DNA of 64,000 bases, taken from NCBI GenBank assembly GCA_001800135.1, contig MGUU01000020.1, positions 40,649 to 104,648 of the forward strand. The letters run 5' to 3'. Shown here piece by piece: positions 1 through 15,000 of the stretch (positions are counted from its first letter, which is position 1; every line of letters starts with the position of its first letter). The notes under the pieces are model-generated. The model ran no database searches, was not told the DNA's origin, and worked only from the letters and a program-made list of their open reading frames with translations. The position numbers and the translations under genes were made by a program. The DNA is from Elusimicrobia bacterium RIFCSPLOWO2_02_FULL_39_32. Lineage in GTDB: Bacteria > Elusimicrobiota > Elusimicrobia > 2-02-FULL-39-32.

Positions 1-3000
1 GTGGATCAGTCTGGAGGAGTATTTAAAAAACTAACCCGAGCTTTAACCCGAACTGTGCTTGAAACTCGTTTAACTGCTTTAAGTTTAATAGCTGAATTGC
101 CAGAACAATACCAACAAATTATTTTAAGATTAACCTTTAAACCTACTGTGGAAAGAGTTGTTGCTCGGGCAATCGCCATGCAAATCAAAAATCTTCAAAA
201 CGAATTAGGAGTGATTGATAAACTCTCTCTTCGTCAGCTTGTTACCAGGATGGGTACGGATAGAACTGCTGGTGTGGATCATGTGATTCAACTTAAAACT
301 CAAGTTAATGAAGATGAGAAGAGCGCAAAAACAGAAGAGGAAAAAGTTTTAGTCAAAGAATTTAAGGAAATTGTAGATTTGATATTGAAAACAGATTATT
401 TAATGGAAGGTAAATTAAGAGATAATCCCGCGTCTAAAAAAGTGGAGAATTTTTTACAACGTATAAAAGAACTTTATTGGGATAAATTTACCGAACATGC
501 GGAATTGTTTGAAAAAATAGTTCAATCTTCAGACTTAAGCCTCAATACAAAAATTAGGAACGAAATCATAGAAAAAGTTTTTGGCAAGAAAGAAGAAAGC
601 CAATTAACTTTAGCGGAAAAACTTGTTTTGGATATGAGATTAACTCACGAATCTTTGATAAAAGATGGCAAACTGGAAGCAGGCGAAGATATGTTAAAGG
701 GCAACAGTTATGAAAAAACTAAAAGACAGGTGGAAATGTATTTTAATAATCTCTTAGGCAGAATTTCTGCTTTAAGCGCTGGCGGCGGTAAGAGTAATGC
801 CTATATTTGGTCTGTAACTGGTTTCTTTCATATGCGTCAGAAGATGGGGCAAGAGGGGAGCATTGCGGAATTTTTAGGAGCAAAAGCTGTGGATACAGGA
901 CAATTTGTTAAAAATAATAAGACATTGACCAATGCCTTAAGCATAGAAACTTATAATGGTGTGGAATATTGGCAGGGAGACAGATTTAGTGAATTAGCAA
1001 AACTCTATAGCCGGGAAAAACAAGGAGATGGAGTGGTTGGCAGATTGATCGCGTATGATATTCAGACCAGAGGTTTTGTGGAATTAAGAGCCAGATCTCA
1101 AGATGCGGAACTAAATAGAGCTTTAGAGAATGTGGATTTGCGCATTGCAGATGAAGCGGATGTTGCTGCTTTAAGCAGAGTCGCTTTTGTCTTAGGTTCC
1201 GGAGACAATAAAGCTGGAAAAGAGCAGGTAGAACATATTGAAAATTTCTTAAATGCGATTGATGAGCTTGGAACCATTAAAATTGAGGATCCTTTAAAAG
1301 CTGAATCAGTTGCAAAAGATACGGGTTTAAGTTTTACCATGAAAGATGGAGCTATCATCTATTCTGAAGGATTAAAAAATACGTTCTCTAAATTGAGAAA
1401 TAAAGTAAAACGAGGAGGGGACACGGAATTTTTGCTGGATGCCCAAAGAGATAATATTTTCCGAGCAAAATATATGTTAGAAGGCAGACTGGGGGGTAAA
1501 GAAACTTTAGATATTGTGGATGGCCAACCCGCAACGATTGAATCTGGGGTAAGAAGAGCGAATACTACAGACCAAAGCTCTGCGTATAATATCGCGGTAG
1601 TGCTTTTAAAAATTCGTCAAATTGAAACTATTTATGGCAAAGGAACAGCTAAGGCAAATGAAGAAATTAATAAATTAAAATTAAATAAAGATAATATTAA
1701 ACTTTCTGAGAGCGTGGGTGAGTCCACAATTTCTCAAGTCTTTAGCCGTTCAAGCGGCAGAACTTTAAATTTTGGCGGATCAGCCACCATGGATTTAGCC
1801 AAAGAAATTGCCCATACCATTTATGGAAGCGGAGCTGTAGAAATTGAGGGCTCTAACTTAAACGCTGTTTATAATAAAGGTCTTTTAAAGATGAGGGTGA
1901 CGGATCGAAACACTATTTTGAATGAGGCTATTGCTACTGCAAAAAAATTCTTAGTGGAGGGCAAGCAAGATCATGGAGAGGTATTTGGAGCTATTGATGC
2001 TTCCTATCTTAGAGATGTATTTGTTGGAGCTTTAAAAGAACTTGCGATTGATAAAGGAATTAGTAAGACAGAATTTGAAAACTTTGTTAGCAGTTTAAAA
2101 GCAGAATCCCTTACAGTTTTAAGAGATCGTTTAGCAGAAAGATTCAGCGCATTAAAACAATATACAGATAAGATTGAAGTGATAGATGCTGTGCTGGCAG
2201 GAGAAAATGCTGAACAGGCGGCAAATATCGCTAAAAAAGCTAAAGACAAATTAGTTTTTACCAATGAAAGCGGTTTGCGCGGAATGGATTTTCAGTGGAT
2301 TAATATTCGTTTGCTAGATGGACACAATTTTTCAGAAGGAGATCTCTTGCAGGCTTTAGGACGAGCTGGCCGAAATACTAAAGACACAAATTATAAGCAA
2401 ACAGTTTATTTAGAAAGAAATGGGTTAAAAGATTCTTTAACTCAAGCTAGAGAAAAAAATGAATTTATGAAAAATCATAAATTAGAAGCGATTTTTGATA
2501 AAGAGCTGGATGCTATTCTCAATGAGTTTCAACTGGATCGTATTGATTCTTACACATTGGATTCAAACCAAGATTTAACCTTATCACTTTTAGCTTTAAG
2601 TGGCAGATACAAATCTTTAGAGCTGAAATCTGAATCTATTCTATTTAAAGCAAATCAAGAGGCCAGCTATATTTTAATTAAAGAGCCTATTCAGGCTTTA
2701 ATTAGAAAAGCAGAACAAGCTGGCAATCTTAAAGACGCTGAATTTTTAAGAAAGAGTTATTTAAGAGCCATTGACCATATAGAATCTAAATTAAGCAGAG
2801 AACTAGGCAAGGATAAACTTCAAACCCCAGATGCCTTGATAAAACAAAGATATGAAGCGATTAAAGCAGAAGCAGAAAAAGAACTGACCCTGATTGAAAA
2901 AGGTTTAAAAGATCGTGCTTTAAAAACTGAAGCGAGCGCAAGGCTGCTAGACATTAAGTCTGTAAATTTTGATAAGTTGCTAAAAGAGTTTAAAGAAAAT

Positions 3001-6000
3001 CCTGAGGAGTTTGATAGTTATACTTTTGCCAGAGCAGCGCGTTCCATAGGCAGGGGAGAATCTCCAGCTACGGATGTGGCAAAGGTTTTAATTAGGTTAA
3101 GCAAAAATGTTTTGCCTGGGCAAGCAGAAACAGGGCTGGCTGTAAAAGGGCAAACAGTCTCTGTGAAAATGGCTGATGCAAAGAGTAAAGGAGTGGATGT
3201 AGAGGCATTGCAAAGCAAACTAGAAGAGAAAAAGTTAGGAAAAGAAGGCGTGGGTAAAAAAGCTTTAACTTATGAGGGTAAAGATGAACAAGGAAAATCT
3301 GTACTCTATTTAACTGCTAGAGGCGCAAATCTGGTCAATAGCGCAATCGCTTTAGCCTCTCTTTCCAATGAGGATAAGACAAAGTTATCTGCTTTTATCG
3401 CGGGATTGGGAATAGAGATTGAACCTGCTGACCATTTAACTGTTGCTTTTCTTTTGCAAGAGAATGAATGGGATTTAGATCAGGATGTTTTGGGCCTGGG
3501 ATCATTGATCTTGACTGAACAGTTCAGAGATGGGATTTCTATAAAAGAGGCTGTTGAAGCTTATCAAAAATATGGAATCGTTGGATTAAGCGATTTTCTT
3601 ATTTCAGGGGAGTTTAAAAGAGCTGTTTTAAAACAGGAAAAGGCTGAAGAAAAGCGGGAGAATATTAAAGAAGCTTCTAAGGCAGCGTATGCGAATTTAA
3701 GCGCTAAACAATCTCAAAAATTAAATGAAGCTAGAGAAAAATTAGATAACAAACAACTCAAATTCTATCAAAAAATAGGCGCTGGCTTCACTAAAGCTGG
3801 CTTTACTTTAAGAAACCCTTCTTTAATCATTGCAGGCTTTAGTTTAAATCAAGCGGAAAAGTCTCTTCAATCCACTTATAAGAGAATGGAAAAAGCTGAG
3901 ATGAAAAAGTTAGTGGGAGCGGATCAGACAGATTTAGAAGCAGCCAGCCCTAATCTCTTAGCTCTTCACCTTCTCACCTCTTCAACATGGGTGGAAGAAA
4001 AAGCGCAATATCGTTTTACTCAAACCCAAGCTGAGCGAAAAAATATTACAAATATTCTTTTGAATTACCTAAATGAAATAAAAGAAAAAGATAAGAAAGG
4101 GGAGGTATCTTCAAAAGCATTTGATCGGTTGGTAAAGAAAGCAACTTTGACTGAGCTCTTAAAACAAGCGCAATCCGGGGGGCTGGATTCTGGCAAGAAC
4201 TTCTATGATCGTTTTGTTAAATCTTTCTTTCAACAAGAGTATGATCCAGAATCTAAAGGAGTTAAAAAAACAAAAGATATTTTAGGAAAAACAAAAATAG
4301 TCATTGCTTTTCTACCCACGGTATTATCTAAACAAATTGGCGTGCTAGTCACTGTTTTAGTTGCTAAATTTGGTCTGCCTGCATGGCTTTTAACTACAGT
4401 TGGAGCCCTGCTTGCTAAAGTTGGCGTGCCTGCAGCTCTAGCTGGAGCTCTTACCTTTACTGTAGGTCAAATCATAGCTTTTGCCGTAATTGGAGTAGTC
4501 AGCACACACCTATTAATGAAAATTATTCCTAAACTAATGGATCTTACTGGAAAAGTCTGGAACCGTTTTGTTGCTAATAAAACCTCTAAAAGCGTGGCGG
4601 ATCAGGTTGCTGCAAAATTCGCAAAAGTTGTTTTAGATAAAAAAGAAGAGGCGATTCAAGAAAGCATCAAAATGATCAAGCAATATAATCCGAAAATTAA
4701 AGATGCAGATGCCCGCAAACAAGCAGAATCCTTTGCCCAAGCCCCTGCGGATAAATTCACTGCCAAAGATTTAGACCAAATAGTGGATGAGGTTTCTAAA
4801 GCTACGGGTGAAGAGAGAGAAAAAGTCGCAAGAATAGCTTTAGTGATTTATAATCCAACTTTAAGCCAAGAAGAGATCGCTCAAGTGGTGGCTGTTAGTT
4901 CTGTATTGGACAGCTTAAAAAAAGAGGTGGCCCAAGAAGATTATGCGGAAAAGAAAGATGTTTTAAGGACCCAAGGCCATGCGGATTATGAAAAAGTGAT
5001 TGCAGAGTTAGAAAAAATAAGTGTGACCCAGCTAGTTGGAAAAGATCCAATCAACCACACTTTAATGCAGGCGCTCTTAAATGCAGGATTAATCGTCAGT
5101 TTTAAGAGCAGTTTGCCAAATTCTAATGCAGTTGCTTTAGAGGATTTAAAAAATCCGCAAGTTCAGGACGCTTTACAAAGAGCATGGCTCAATCTAATCC
5201 TCTTTGTTGGTCAAAGAGATGGCATCAAGGGAGTAATTACACAGGAAGATATTTTAGAGCTTTATTACAATTTAGATGAAAAACAAAGAGAAAGAATAGC
5301 TCTTGCCAATCAAAGAGCAGAGGAAATCGCTGGGGGAAAACTAAATTTAGTTTTAGAACAGGCTGCAAAAGAGGCTGTGGCAGAAGGAGAAGCAGGAGAA
5401 TTAACTTTAATTTTAAAAGCTCATATTAAGGATACAACAGATAAAGCTGGTCAACCTGCCAAAGTTGTTGATTTTGTTGCAGCTCTTAAAGAAGCTATGG
5501 CGAGTGACGCTGCCTGGTCAAAATTAGCTGCTAGTTTAATTCCAGAAAATAAAGATCTTGGCAAAGCAGCGCGAGCGGTTCGGGATGCTTTAGCTAAAAA
5601 TTCCAGCATGCCAAGAGAAGATTTAATGCGTTTAGTCATGGCTGTGGCTGGGCAGTATGGAATTACAGGTTATCAAGATAGAAATCTTTTGGTTAAAATT
5701 GCGAGTTTGGATATAGAAGATGATCAAATGCAATGGTCTCAATATGGTCCTGAATGGCAAAGAATTGGGGTTGCATTAGAAAATTATCGTAAACAGATAG
5801 AATCTTATAAAGGGAATAAAGGTGAAACTGTGAATGGGCGTAAAAAAATGGAGCAGGAAGAGGCTAATCTTTTGAAAGCGATTCTCACCCCGCATACTTT
5901 ATTATCTCAAGAAGAACGCTGGTTAGCTGTAGTGGCCGCGTTAAATGCCCAAGGAATTTTAGTGGAACAAGGTAAAATTGATTTTTCTCGTGCTCCTCCT

Positions 6001-9000
6001 GAAACTATTGAAGAAGCAGTTCAATCTGCTTTAGAAAATGTCCGCTCAGAAATTTCAGCTAACCGTCAACTCGCGCACCACCCCGCCTTAAAAGAGCAGC
6101 TCACAAAAGATTTAGAAACATTAAGACAAACTAATCCCACAGATTTTAAAGATCTGACTAAACGTCTGCGTGAAGAAGGAATCCAAATTCAAACTAATGA
6201 GGCGGGCATTGTCACTACTCTAAATTTGCCTGCTCTTTTAACTCAAACTGCTTATCAGATTATTTTAAGAGTTACAAAAGGTCAAACAACGATTATGACC
6301 CGAAGCTTAGGAGCGCAAAGTTTCTTAAACAAGCTGAAAGCTGAAATTAAAACCAGAGTTCTTAGAGGCGGAATTTTTGAAATTATTAGGAATCTTGATC
6401 CTGAAACCATGGTTCATATTGTTCCGGATGATTTGGTTGGAGGAGCGCTAACAGTTACAGAAGATCTCCATATTCTTATCCCTGCGAGCATGGCTGAAGA
6501 TTCCACTTTAACTTTGACCTTTTTAATTCGACAATTTTTTGTTTTAAAACAGATTCAAAAATATCAGGAAGAAAACAGAAAATTAAATATTAGTGAAGAT
6601 AAAATTCAGGAAGGGATAGCTAAAGAGCTAAAGAATTGGAACCGGATTGCTCAAACTTTGGTTACTCCTCAAATGCTGCAGACAGGAACTCCAGATGAAG
6701 CGGTTTTCACTCTTTTTATCTTAGAAAGCGCTGCAAAAGAAGCCGCAGAAAAAGCTGGCGCTAATCTTATCACAGCAGAGAGCGCCTCTAATTTTATAGA
6801 AGCTTTGCCTAAAACAAGAAAAGCTAAAGTTTTAAGCGCGCTTTCTAAATTAACTTCCAATAAACAAGAGGCTGCTCTAAATCTATTGGTAAAATTAAAT
6901 GAACTGCAAGATAGAGGCGAGATCATTACCCTTGGGGTTGCAGAGTCTGATAAAGAGAGATCCTTATTGTTGGAACTTTATGGTTTTAGTGAAAAGGAAC
7001 AAAAAACAATTGAGCTTTCTGAAAGAAGACTTTCAGATTACGTTTCTTATGCGCCGCTTGAATTGCTTGCCAATGAATCTTTAGTCAATGCGCTTACCTC
7101 TGCTAAGAATTGGAAAAAATTTAATGATACTTTAAAAGAGCGCAAACCAATTCCTTCAGTTCAAGCCGCGCTTTTTGCTTTTATTTCCGGCGCAAATCAA
7201 AAACAGATGAATAAAGCCTTAGGTATGGCTCTTAAACTTCTGCAAGATTATGAATCCTATGAATTGCTTTATTTGACCCAATCTCAAATTATTTTACAGA
7301 CCCTTTCTTCAAAAATCTTAAACGCTTCTTGGTGGACAAGAAGAAAAATGATCGCTGGCTTAACAACGCTTGCCCAATACCCGGGACAACTGAACCTTCT
7401 AAAAGATTACATGATTCAATTAAATCAAGGAAAACTTAGTTTTTTTGGATTAGAAGAAACAGCTAAAATGCTAAATATTTCTGCCAGAAACGCTTCCATG
7501 CTTTTAACAGGACTAGATAAAAAAGAAGCTTCTAAAGTCTATAAGATTTTAAGTCAAATTCCTAAAGAAGTCCGTAAAGGTTTGATTTTTGGCATTTATC
7601 CTGAAGATCTTAAAAATTTAAAATTCCCGGCTCTAAATATTTTAGATCTAAACTTTGCCGCAATCCATGATTTTGTAAAACTGATACCTGTACTAGACGC
7701 CTTAGCCATTTCTCCTATTGTTTTTGTAAGGAGTAGTTTTGGCCAGGCTTTATTATCTAACCCTAAAGCCATGGAGTTTATGGCTGATTTCTTAAGAGAT
7801 GGCGCAAAGTCAGATCAAGAAAAGAAAGAATTTATTCAACGCTTTTTAAAAGCAACGCCTCATCATGCCCAAACCTTTGCCAAACTTGTCTCAGAAGATT
7901 GGAATAAAGACAAGCCGCTTTCTGTTACAGAAATTCAAGGTTTAGGAAAGTTAAGAACCATTTTCTATTCATTGCGTGGTTTTAGCAAAGAGGATCAAAC
8001 AAAAATTGAAGAGAAATTTGCGCTGATTGAAGACGCTCCTTTTGCCGGCAAGGTTCCCATTGCTCTCTTGCTTGAGGCGAGTGAAGAAACCATGAAACTA
8101 TTGCAAAGTTTAGCTAAAGAATTAAAAGAGAAAAAAACTGTTTCTATAAAGAGTCTCAATTCCCTTATCCAAGCGCTTAAAAATATTGAGGTTGAAGCCA
8201 AAGATGGCGGCAAGGTTTCTGGCTTATTTAATGAAGAAGATGCTTACGCTATTTTAGGGATTAATAAAAATCAAGTTAAAATTTATGAAAAGAACAAAAA
8301 TATTTTGCAAAAGATTGCGAATAGCTCTTCTCAAAAGAAAAATGAGTTAACTCAAATCTTGGAGAGTTTTGACTTAGCTATGATCTTAAGATTAAAAACA
8401 AAGGATTTAAACAAGTTGGCATCTTTAGTGAATCGTTTCCAAAAGGGAAAACTTGTTGAAGCGCGAGAGTTAGCGCCTCTCTGGAAAGCGATTGGCAAAA
8501 CAGAAGAAACTAAAAAGTTTATAGCTCTTGCTTTAGGTGTGGAAGATGCGGCAACTTTTGAAAAAGGGCTAAATAAAATGGAAGATGCCATGAAATCAAA
8601 AATGGATTTACAAGTTTTGTCTTTAGCTGTTTTAGCCTCTCCTGTAGGGACTCTCATCTCTGCTAGTCAAAGAGGGGCTGAAATTTTTAACGCGATTTAC
8701 GCTTTGCCTAAAAATTTAAAGAACATCGCTTTAGCCAGTATAGAGAAAGCGAGCTCTCTTGGCAAAGAGAAATTCGTGAATCTGTTAACTCAATGGGAAA
8801 TGGGAACAATTAGTTTGTCTGACATGGTGGAATTAAGGAGATTCTTCTCCAGCTCCTCTCCTTCTACCATGGGCATTGTTCAAGAACAATTTACCGCATT
8901 GACAGATTGGGCTAGGCTTACACCGGATGAAGCGAATCAAGCCATGAAGATTTGGGCTCTCTTAGATCCAGAGTTAAGAAACAATCTTTCGATTTTTGCG

Positions 9001-12000
9001 CTTGGGAAAATGAATGAGAATTCTCTTAAAGCTCTAAATAGTTTATGGAATGCGCTTCCAGAAAATGAAAGAGCTCTATTCTTAAAGAAAATTAAAACTA
9101 TAAATCAGGCAGGCTCTTTAAAATTCGTAACAGATTTAGAAAATATAAATGAAAATCGCACAACCAAAGAACTTGTGGAAATAGCTAAAAAATTGGGATT
9201 AACAAAAGAAAGAGTGGATCAAGCCGCTGGATTAGATGAAACCGCGGATAAGAGCAGAAAAAGTTTTGGTTTAGCAGGACTTGAATTCCCTATTTGGTTC
9301 TTTAAAAGGGCAATCGCTTCTAGGATCGCTAGAATGGAAGAGGGAAAAGATAAGCAAAACATAATCCAAACCCTTACGGAATTTTCTTTAGAAGCTTTAC
9401 GCGCTTTAGGACTATTAGATCTTAATGATCTGGATAGAGCGCTTGAACTCTTAGGGAAACTCTCCAATCAAAACATGACGGTTCAAGAATTTTTAGAGCT
9501 TGGCGGGCTATTAGATTTTGACAAAGATTTAACTCATCAAATTAAAATGTTCAATAAGTCACTATCTCATTCTCAAGCAAAAGTTATTGCCAAGAGAATC
9601 CAAATGCTGAATGATAAAGAAAAAGGAGAAATTCCTGTTTCCTTTATTTTTAACGCTAATAAAGGAGCTTGGTCTCTTTTCCGGGTTTTAAGAAAAGATT
9701 TGCCTTTAGAGTTTTGGGCAAGAAATGGGGAAGGAATGCTGCACATCTTCTCTAAAAACGCTCATGCAAAACAGGCTTTGCTTAGTTTAAATGTTTTTGA
9801 AAGAGCCTCCATATTAGCTGCTTTAGCTTATTCTAATAAAACAGATCAAAGAGTTTTGATCGCGCACTTAGGCAGGCTTTCTAATAAAAGCATTACTGTT
9901 CCGCAGCTAAAAACATTGTTAGAGAAATTAAGAATTTCATCAGAAACCGCGCTAAAAATTGCTGGACTTAAAGTTACATTAAGTGAAGTGGAAAAAGCCT
10001 ATCAGGATGTTCAAGCAATTAATCCAGAGATTGCGGATCAGCTTTCTCTGGCTCAACTTTTTAGTTACAAACCTCCTCTAGCCGAGACTGAAGCTGCTGA
10101 GGCTCCTGAATTGGAAGATTTGGAAACTCCCGAGCCAGCTCCGATTGGAACTCCTCAACCAGCTTTTGTCAGCGCATTTCTTACTGTGGTGGATCGATTA
10201 GAGGCTTTAGGAACAGACTATTCACCAGACGATCTAAGAATTGTTGCCCGCACAACCGGGGTTGGGATTGGAGATGTTTTCATGCTTGCGCAATTGCTGG
10301 ACTATTATCAATTAGAAGATGTTAAAAATTTTGTTCGCAATACCCTTCCTAATGTGAATCAAAAACGTTTTGAAAAATGGAGAGAAGAAAATGGGATTGA
10401 TCTCTATGCGTTCCACGCGTTTGAAAAAGAGTACAGAATAGATGAAATTGAAACTGAAAGCCAAGAGGTTTCTAGTTATGAAGAAAATGTAAATATTTTT
10501 GTAGCTGCAATGGATCTTATTTTTGGCGAAGGAGCTTTAAGCAGGGACAGAGATCGTTTTACAATAGTTTTTGAGCCAGCAGCTCCGGGTTCAAGCAGCC
10601 AGATCGCATTAATAGAAAAAGATGGGGAACTAACCACTTTGCGTTGGTCTCAAAATGTGGTGGTTGCCATTAAAGACTCTGGCGCAGAAGTTTATAGTTT
10701 AAAAACAGGGGAGCTGATTTCTCAAGTTCCTTATCAGGTTAAAGATGTTTCCTTCTTTACAGTAAAAGCAGCTAAAGGCGCGCAAGAAAAAACTACAGTT
10801 CTCTTTTATAACCCTGAAGGAAAACTCGCTCAAACAATTTCTTTAAACGAAGATGGGAATCTAATTTCAAAAGAAGCGCAAGCGCCCAAAGCAGAACCTA
10901 CAGAATTACCTGTTCCAGTTAAACAAGAAATAACGCCAGTAGCGCCCGCAATCCCAGTTACTCCTATATCAGTTAGAACTACCACAAAACTTACTCCCGC
11001 GCAAAGAACAGAAGCGATTGCTCGCGCAGCTAAGACTGGCGAATTAGTTGCTCCTCAGGAGACTACTCCAGTTAAAGCAGCAAAAACTGGAAAACTAGAA
11101 CGACCACAAGAAGCTGTGGCAACTCCTAGAGCTGCAGAAGCTACTCCAATTTCAGTTCAAATTACCGCAAAACTTACACCTGCGCAAAAAACAGAAGCGA
11201 TTGCTCGCGCAGCTAAGACAGGCAAATTAGGCGCTCCTCAGGAGACTACTCCAGTTAAAGCAGCAAAAACTGGAGAGCTAATACCTCCACAGGAACTAAC
11301 GGCAACTCCTAAGGCTGCAAAAACAAGAAAATTTGATCGCACTCCTACAGGTAGAATTGCTGGGGTAAGTAAATTAACCATAAAACAGGATCTAAAAGAC
11401 CAAGAGGAGAAACCAACTAGACTTACGGATCAGTTGCGCCTATTATTAGCTCAAAGAGAATCAGATGAGGAGAACGAGGAACCTGCTATAGAAGAACCGA
11501 TAATATTAGAAGAAGTAAAAACCAATGTTGCTCCAGAAACAGAGTCTAAAAAATTCGTGCTGTTAGAAGGACTGAGATCTGTTTTTGGGCAAAAAGCAAA
11601 ATCTGCTGAAGGCATTCAAGAAGAGGAAGAAGGAGATTCTGGCGCTGAGGATGAAACAAGAGTGGGAGGAGGATCTCTATCTCCTACGGATCGCGCAATT
11701 AAAGGGGGAAGAAGAGGAGCAGTTAGGGAAAGAACAGTTAAACTTGGAATATTCCTTAGCATTCAAGATGGTTCTGCCCGAAGGATTAAAATCCGAAAAG
11801 ATACTAATGGGAAAGTGGTTGCGGCTGAAGGTAAAACTAGAAAAGGGGATATTGTCATTCGCAATGCTGAGAATGAATTAATTCAAAGAGTAGCTAATAA
11901 AATTGAGCAATCCAAATATTTAGACGCTAGGACTAAACAACTGCTCTTAAATGGAGATGTGGAAATCATATTAGTCAATCCTTTATCTGGTAAGATTCTG

Positions 12001-15000
12001 GACAAAATGGATGAAATTTTAGAACTCTTTGCGCGTGGAGAAAATGGTCGTTTAAAAATCGAAAAAATAAAGGCATTCTTTGAGGAATTAAGAGCTCCTA
12101 ATTCAAAAAATTCATGGGATGCTTTAGAAGCATTGGTTGAGGTTTCAAGAACATTAGTGGAAGAAACAGATTTGCAAGGAGAAGACATTAATGAGAGGAA
12201 AAAGCAGGCTCGGGAACTTTTGGCTAGAGCGGGATATCTGTTGGTCTATGGTTTTAATATGGATGATAAGCAATCCGGCAATTTTGAACATCGCGCGATC
12301 AGGATCTTACAAAAAATATCTCTTACTTTGATTACTGAGAAAGAAGAAGATACTTTAGAGGCTTCCTTAGTTAAAGCCGTAGAAGAATATAAAGAGCGAG
12401 CTAAAAAGCAAAAAGAAGCGGCTCTTGATGGAGAAACAGAAAAAGCTCCGGAACTGAACCTTTCAGAATATTCTCCAGCGATTGGTTTGGGTTTAGAAGA
12501 AAATAATCCTTTCCGCAGAAAAGCAGAAGAAATCTATAAAAGAAAAATATTCACCTTTTTTGTAGAGCTTCATTTACGCATAAAAAAATATAGCCCATTT
12601 AAAGGAGCTAAAAAAGATAAAGAAGGTAAAAATCTTCTTTATGTAAAAAAAGAAGAAACAGAGGATTCCTCAAAAACAGTAGCTTATCAAGCTGGAAGAC
12701 CAGGCATAAACCGCGGAGCGGTTTATTTAACCCATGATACATTAAAACGATTACTAATTAATGACCTTGGCTTTGCTGAATTCTTTGAACATGAAGTAAG
12801 GGGTCATTTAGATACTAGCGACCCTGCCAGACCTGAAAAATTTAATAGTTTGGAAGAGGAAGAAGCCTATGCAAGAGAGTTACAGAGAAATGTAAAGGAA
12901 AAATTTGAAGAAGAATTACCATTGGATCAGGATTCCCCGCCAGACTTGGATGAAGTATTAAGAGACATGAGTGGTTTGAGCTGGTTTGAAGGGATATTAA
13001 CACAAGAAGATTATGAACATGTGATGCATTTGGGCGGGGAGGAAGATTTGGGGTCGGGCAAGGAAGCCTCTTTCTTTGGTGAAGAGTTTACAATCAATGA
13101 GTGGACGCCAATGATAGGATCTCTTTATGCTTTAAAAAGCGCAAACAGCGCGGTTTTCAAAGCAGTGCTTGCTGCTTTGCCTCAAGATATAAGCGTGAAT
13201 TTGGAAGGCGCGCTTGCGATTCTTAGTGGTAAAACCCAAGTTTCCAATAAAACAGCAGTCAGGGCTGCTTTGCAAACTTTAGCGTTCATCGCCACACCCA
13301 GAGTTCTTGGAGCTGAACTCACCCTGCAAGTTTTAGATGCGGTTGGAATTGTTGTGACCCCTCAATTAGGAGCGCAATATGATTCAATGATAGGCGAGGC
13401 AAAAGATAAACTTGGGATAGATTTAAATGTGGTTGTAGTAGGAAGAGTTCCGGGAAATAAAGGAGAGGTTGGGACCTTAGATCAGTTCATTACCTTTACT
13501 TTTGATGCTGAGGGGAGATTAACGGTTATTATTTCTGCGGATGTTTTAGCCAAGCAAACTGATCTAACCCATTTCTTTGTCAACATGTTAGGTCATGAGT
13601 ATCTGGAGGCTTCAGGGTTAAGTCACAATCAAGTGGAAGCGCTTGGATTTAAAGATAATACGGATTTAAGCGTAGAGGAGCTTATAAAAATATTTAAAAC
13701 TTTAAAATCAATTGCAGATAGTCGAGCAGCCCTCAATGATTTAGAAAATATTAGTGAAGATCCTCTGCTCTCCATTAAGAGCGCAAGAGAAGTTTTAGGA
13801 AAAATCAGAACCATTCAAGCGCTCAATCAGGGTTGGGTCACTATGCAGGGTAAAGGAATTTTTAAAATTAAAAATGGAACAGTATATCTTGTAAACGACC
13901 AAGGAGATAAATTAGATTTAACCTCTCAAGCGCAAGAGATTCAAAAAATTATTAACTCTATTCAACCAGAACAAATTGCGGATTTAATTACAAGCGGAGA
14001 CTTTGGAATTAAGATTGCCGCCAGACTGGTTAAAATTAATCCGGAATTCTTAAAAGATCATAATTTAAACGCTCTGGTGAATAAAGCGATTGAAAAAGAA
14101 ACTAAAGGCCAAGTTTCCGCTCTTGCCCCAGTTTCCGCAATAGAGTCAATGGTCCAATTCTTAAGTCAAATTAAACCTGCTCTTGCTCCAAAGCTGCAAA
14201 CTGCTGTGGCAGAAGCTATAGACGCCTTGCAACAAGAACCTCTTTCTGACTTTAGAGCTGTGCATAAAAAGATAAAAGAAAAATTTGGTGAGACAGAAGA
14301 GGAAGTTGCGTTTGCCATTATAAAGATTCCGGGTCTTAAAAATCCAATAGTTTTTATTTTAGGTAAAGGGACAGAGACCTCAGTGGGCGTGAGCGCTGTT
14401 CTCCTTAAAATAATCTCCCTAGTTCCCGGCATTCAATTTGGTCATACCCATCCGGATTCTCCCATGCCAACAGCCCGGGATGTCATTAATATAATACAGT
14501 TAAACCTTACAGACGGTAAAAGAAAAGCGAGCTTTATTCTTGGCAAAGATCAAATGGCTGTTATTCAGGTTAAAACCAATAAGGAGGATGTCTATCAATC
14601 GCAGGTTACCGTAACTTACTATGAGAATTTAGAGAATCCTCGAATCATTAAACTTGAGACTATAAATTTAGCGCAAACTATCGCCGCGGAACTTCTTTTT
14701 AGTGTTTATAAAAAATCTGAAAAAGTTCTTGATTTAACTAAAAATTTAGGTAAAGCTCCAACCGCATTAGATTTCTTTGCTCAACTGCTTAAAGATCGTC
14801 CTGCTCTCAAAGATCAGATGGATGAATTTAAAATGGCTATAGATTTACAAGAATTCCTAAAGCAAGATGCTCAAATAAATGCTTGGATACGCAATTCCCG
14901 CAATCCTTTAGCACAAACCATTGGAGTTGCTCAGTACCTTTTCTTAATCAAAGATATGCCATTTGAAGAGATTAGAGAGCTCTTGGCATTTTTAGGCTTA

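Noticed and set aside
8352..8657. Minus-strand open frames of 60-100 codons in the giant gene and elsewhere
   Set aside because: They mirror strong plus-strand genes, have Ser/Leu-rich shadow composition, and show no ribosome binding sites or family resemblance.
12781..13610. Plain HExxH protease calls for HEVRGH and HEYLE
   Set aside because: Spacing of the second His is wrong or the His is replaced by Glu; only HEEVH at 5172-5176 fits HExxH, so these are listed just as hydrolase-like motifs.
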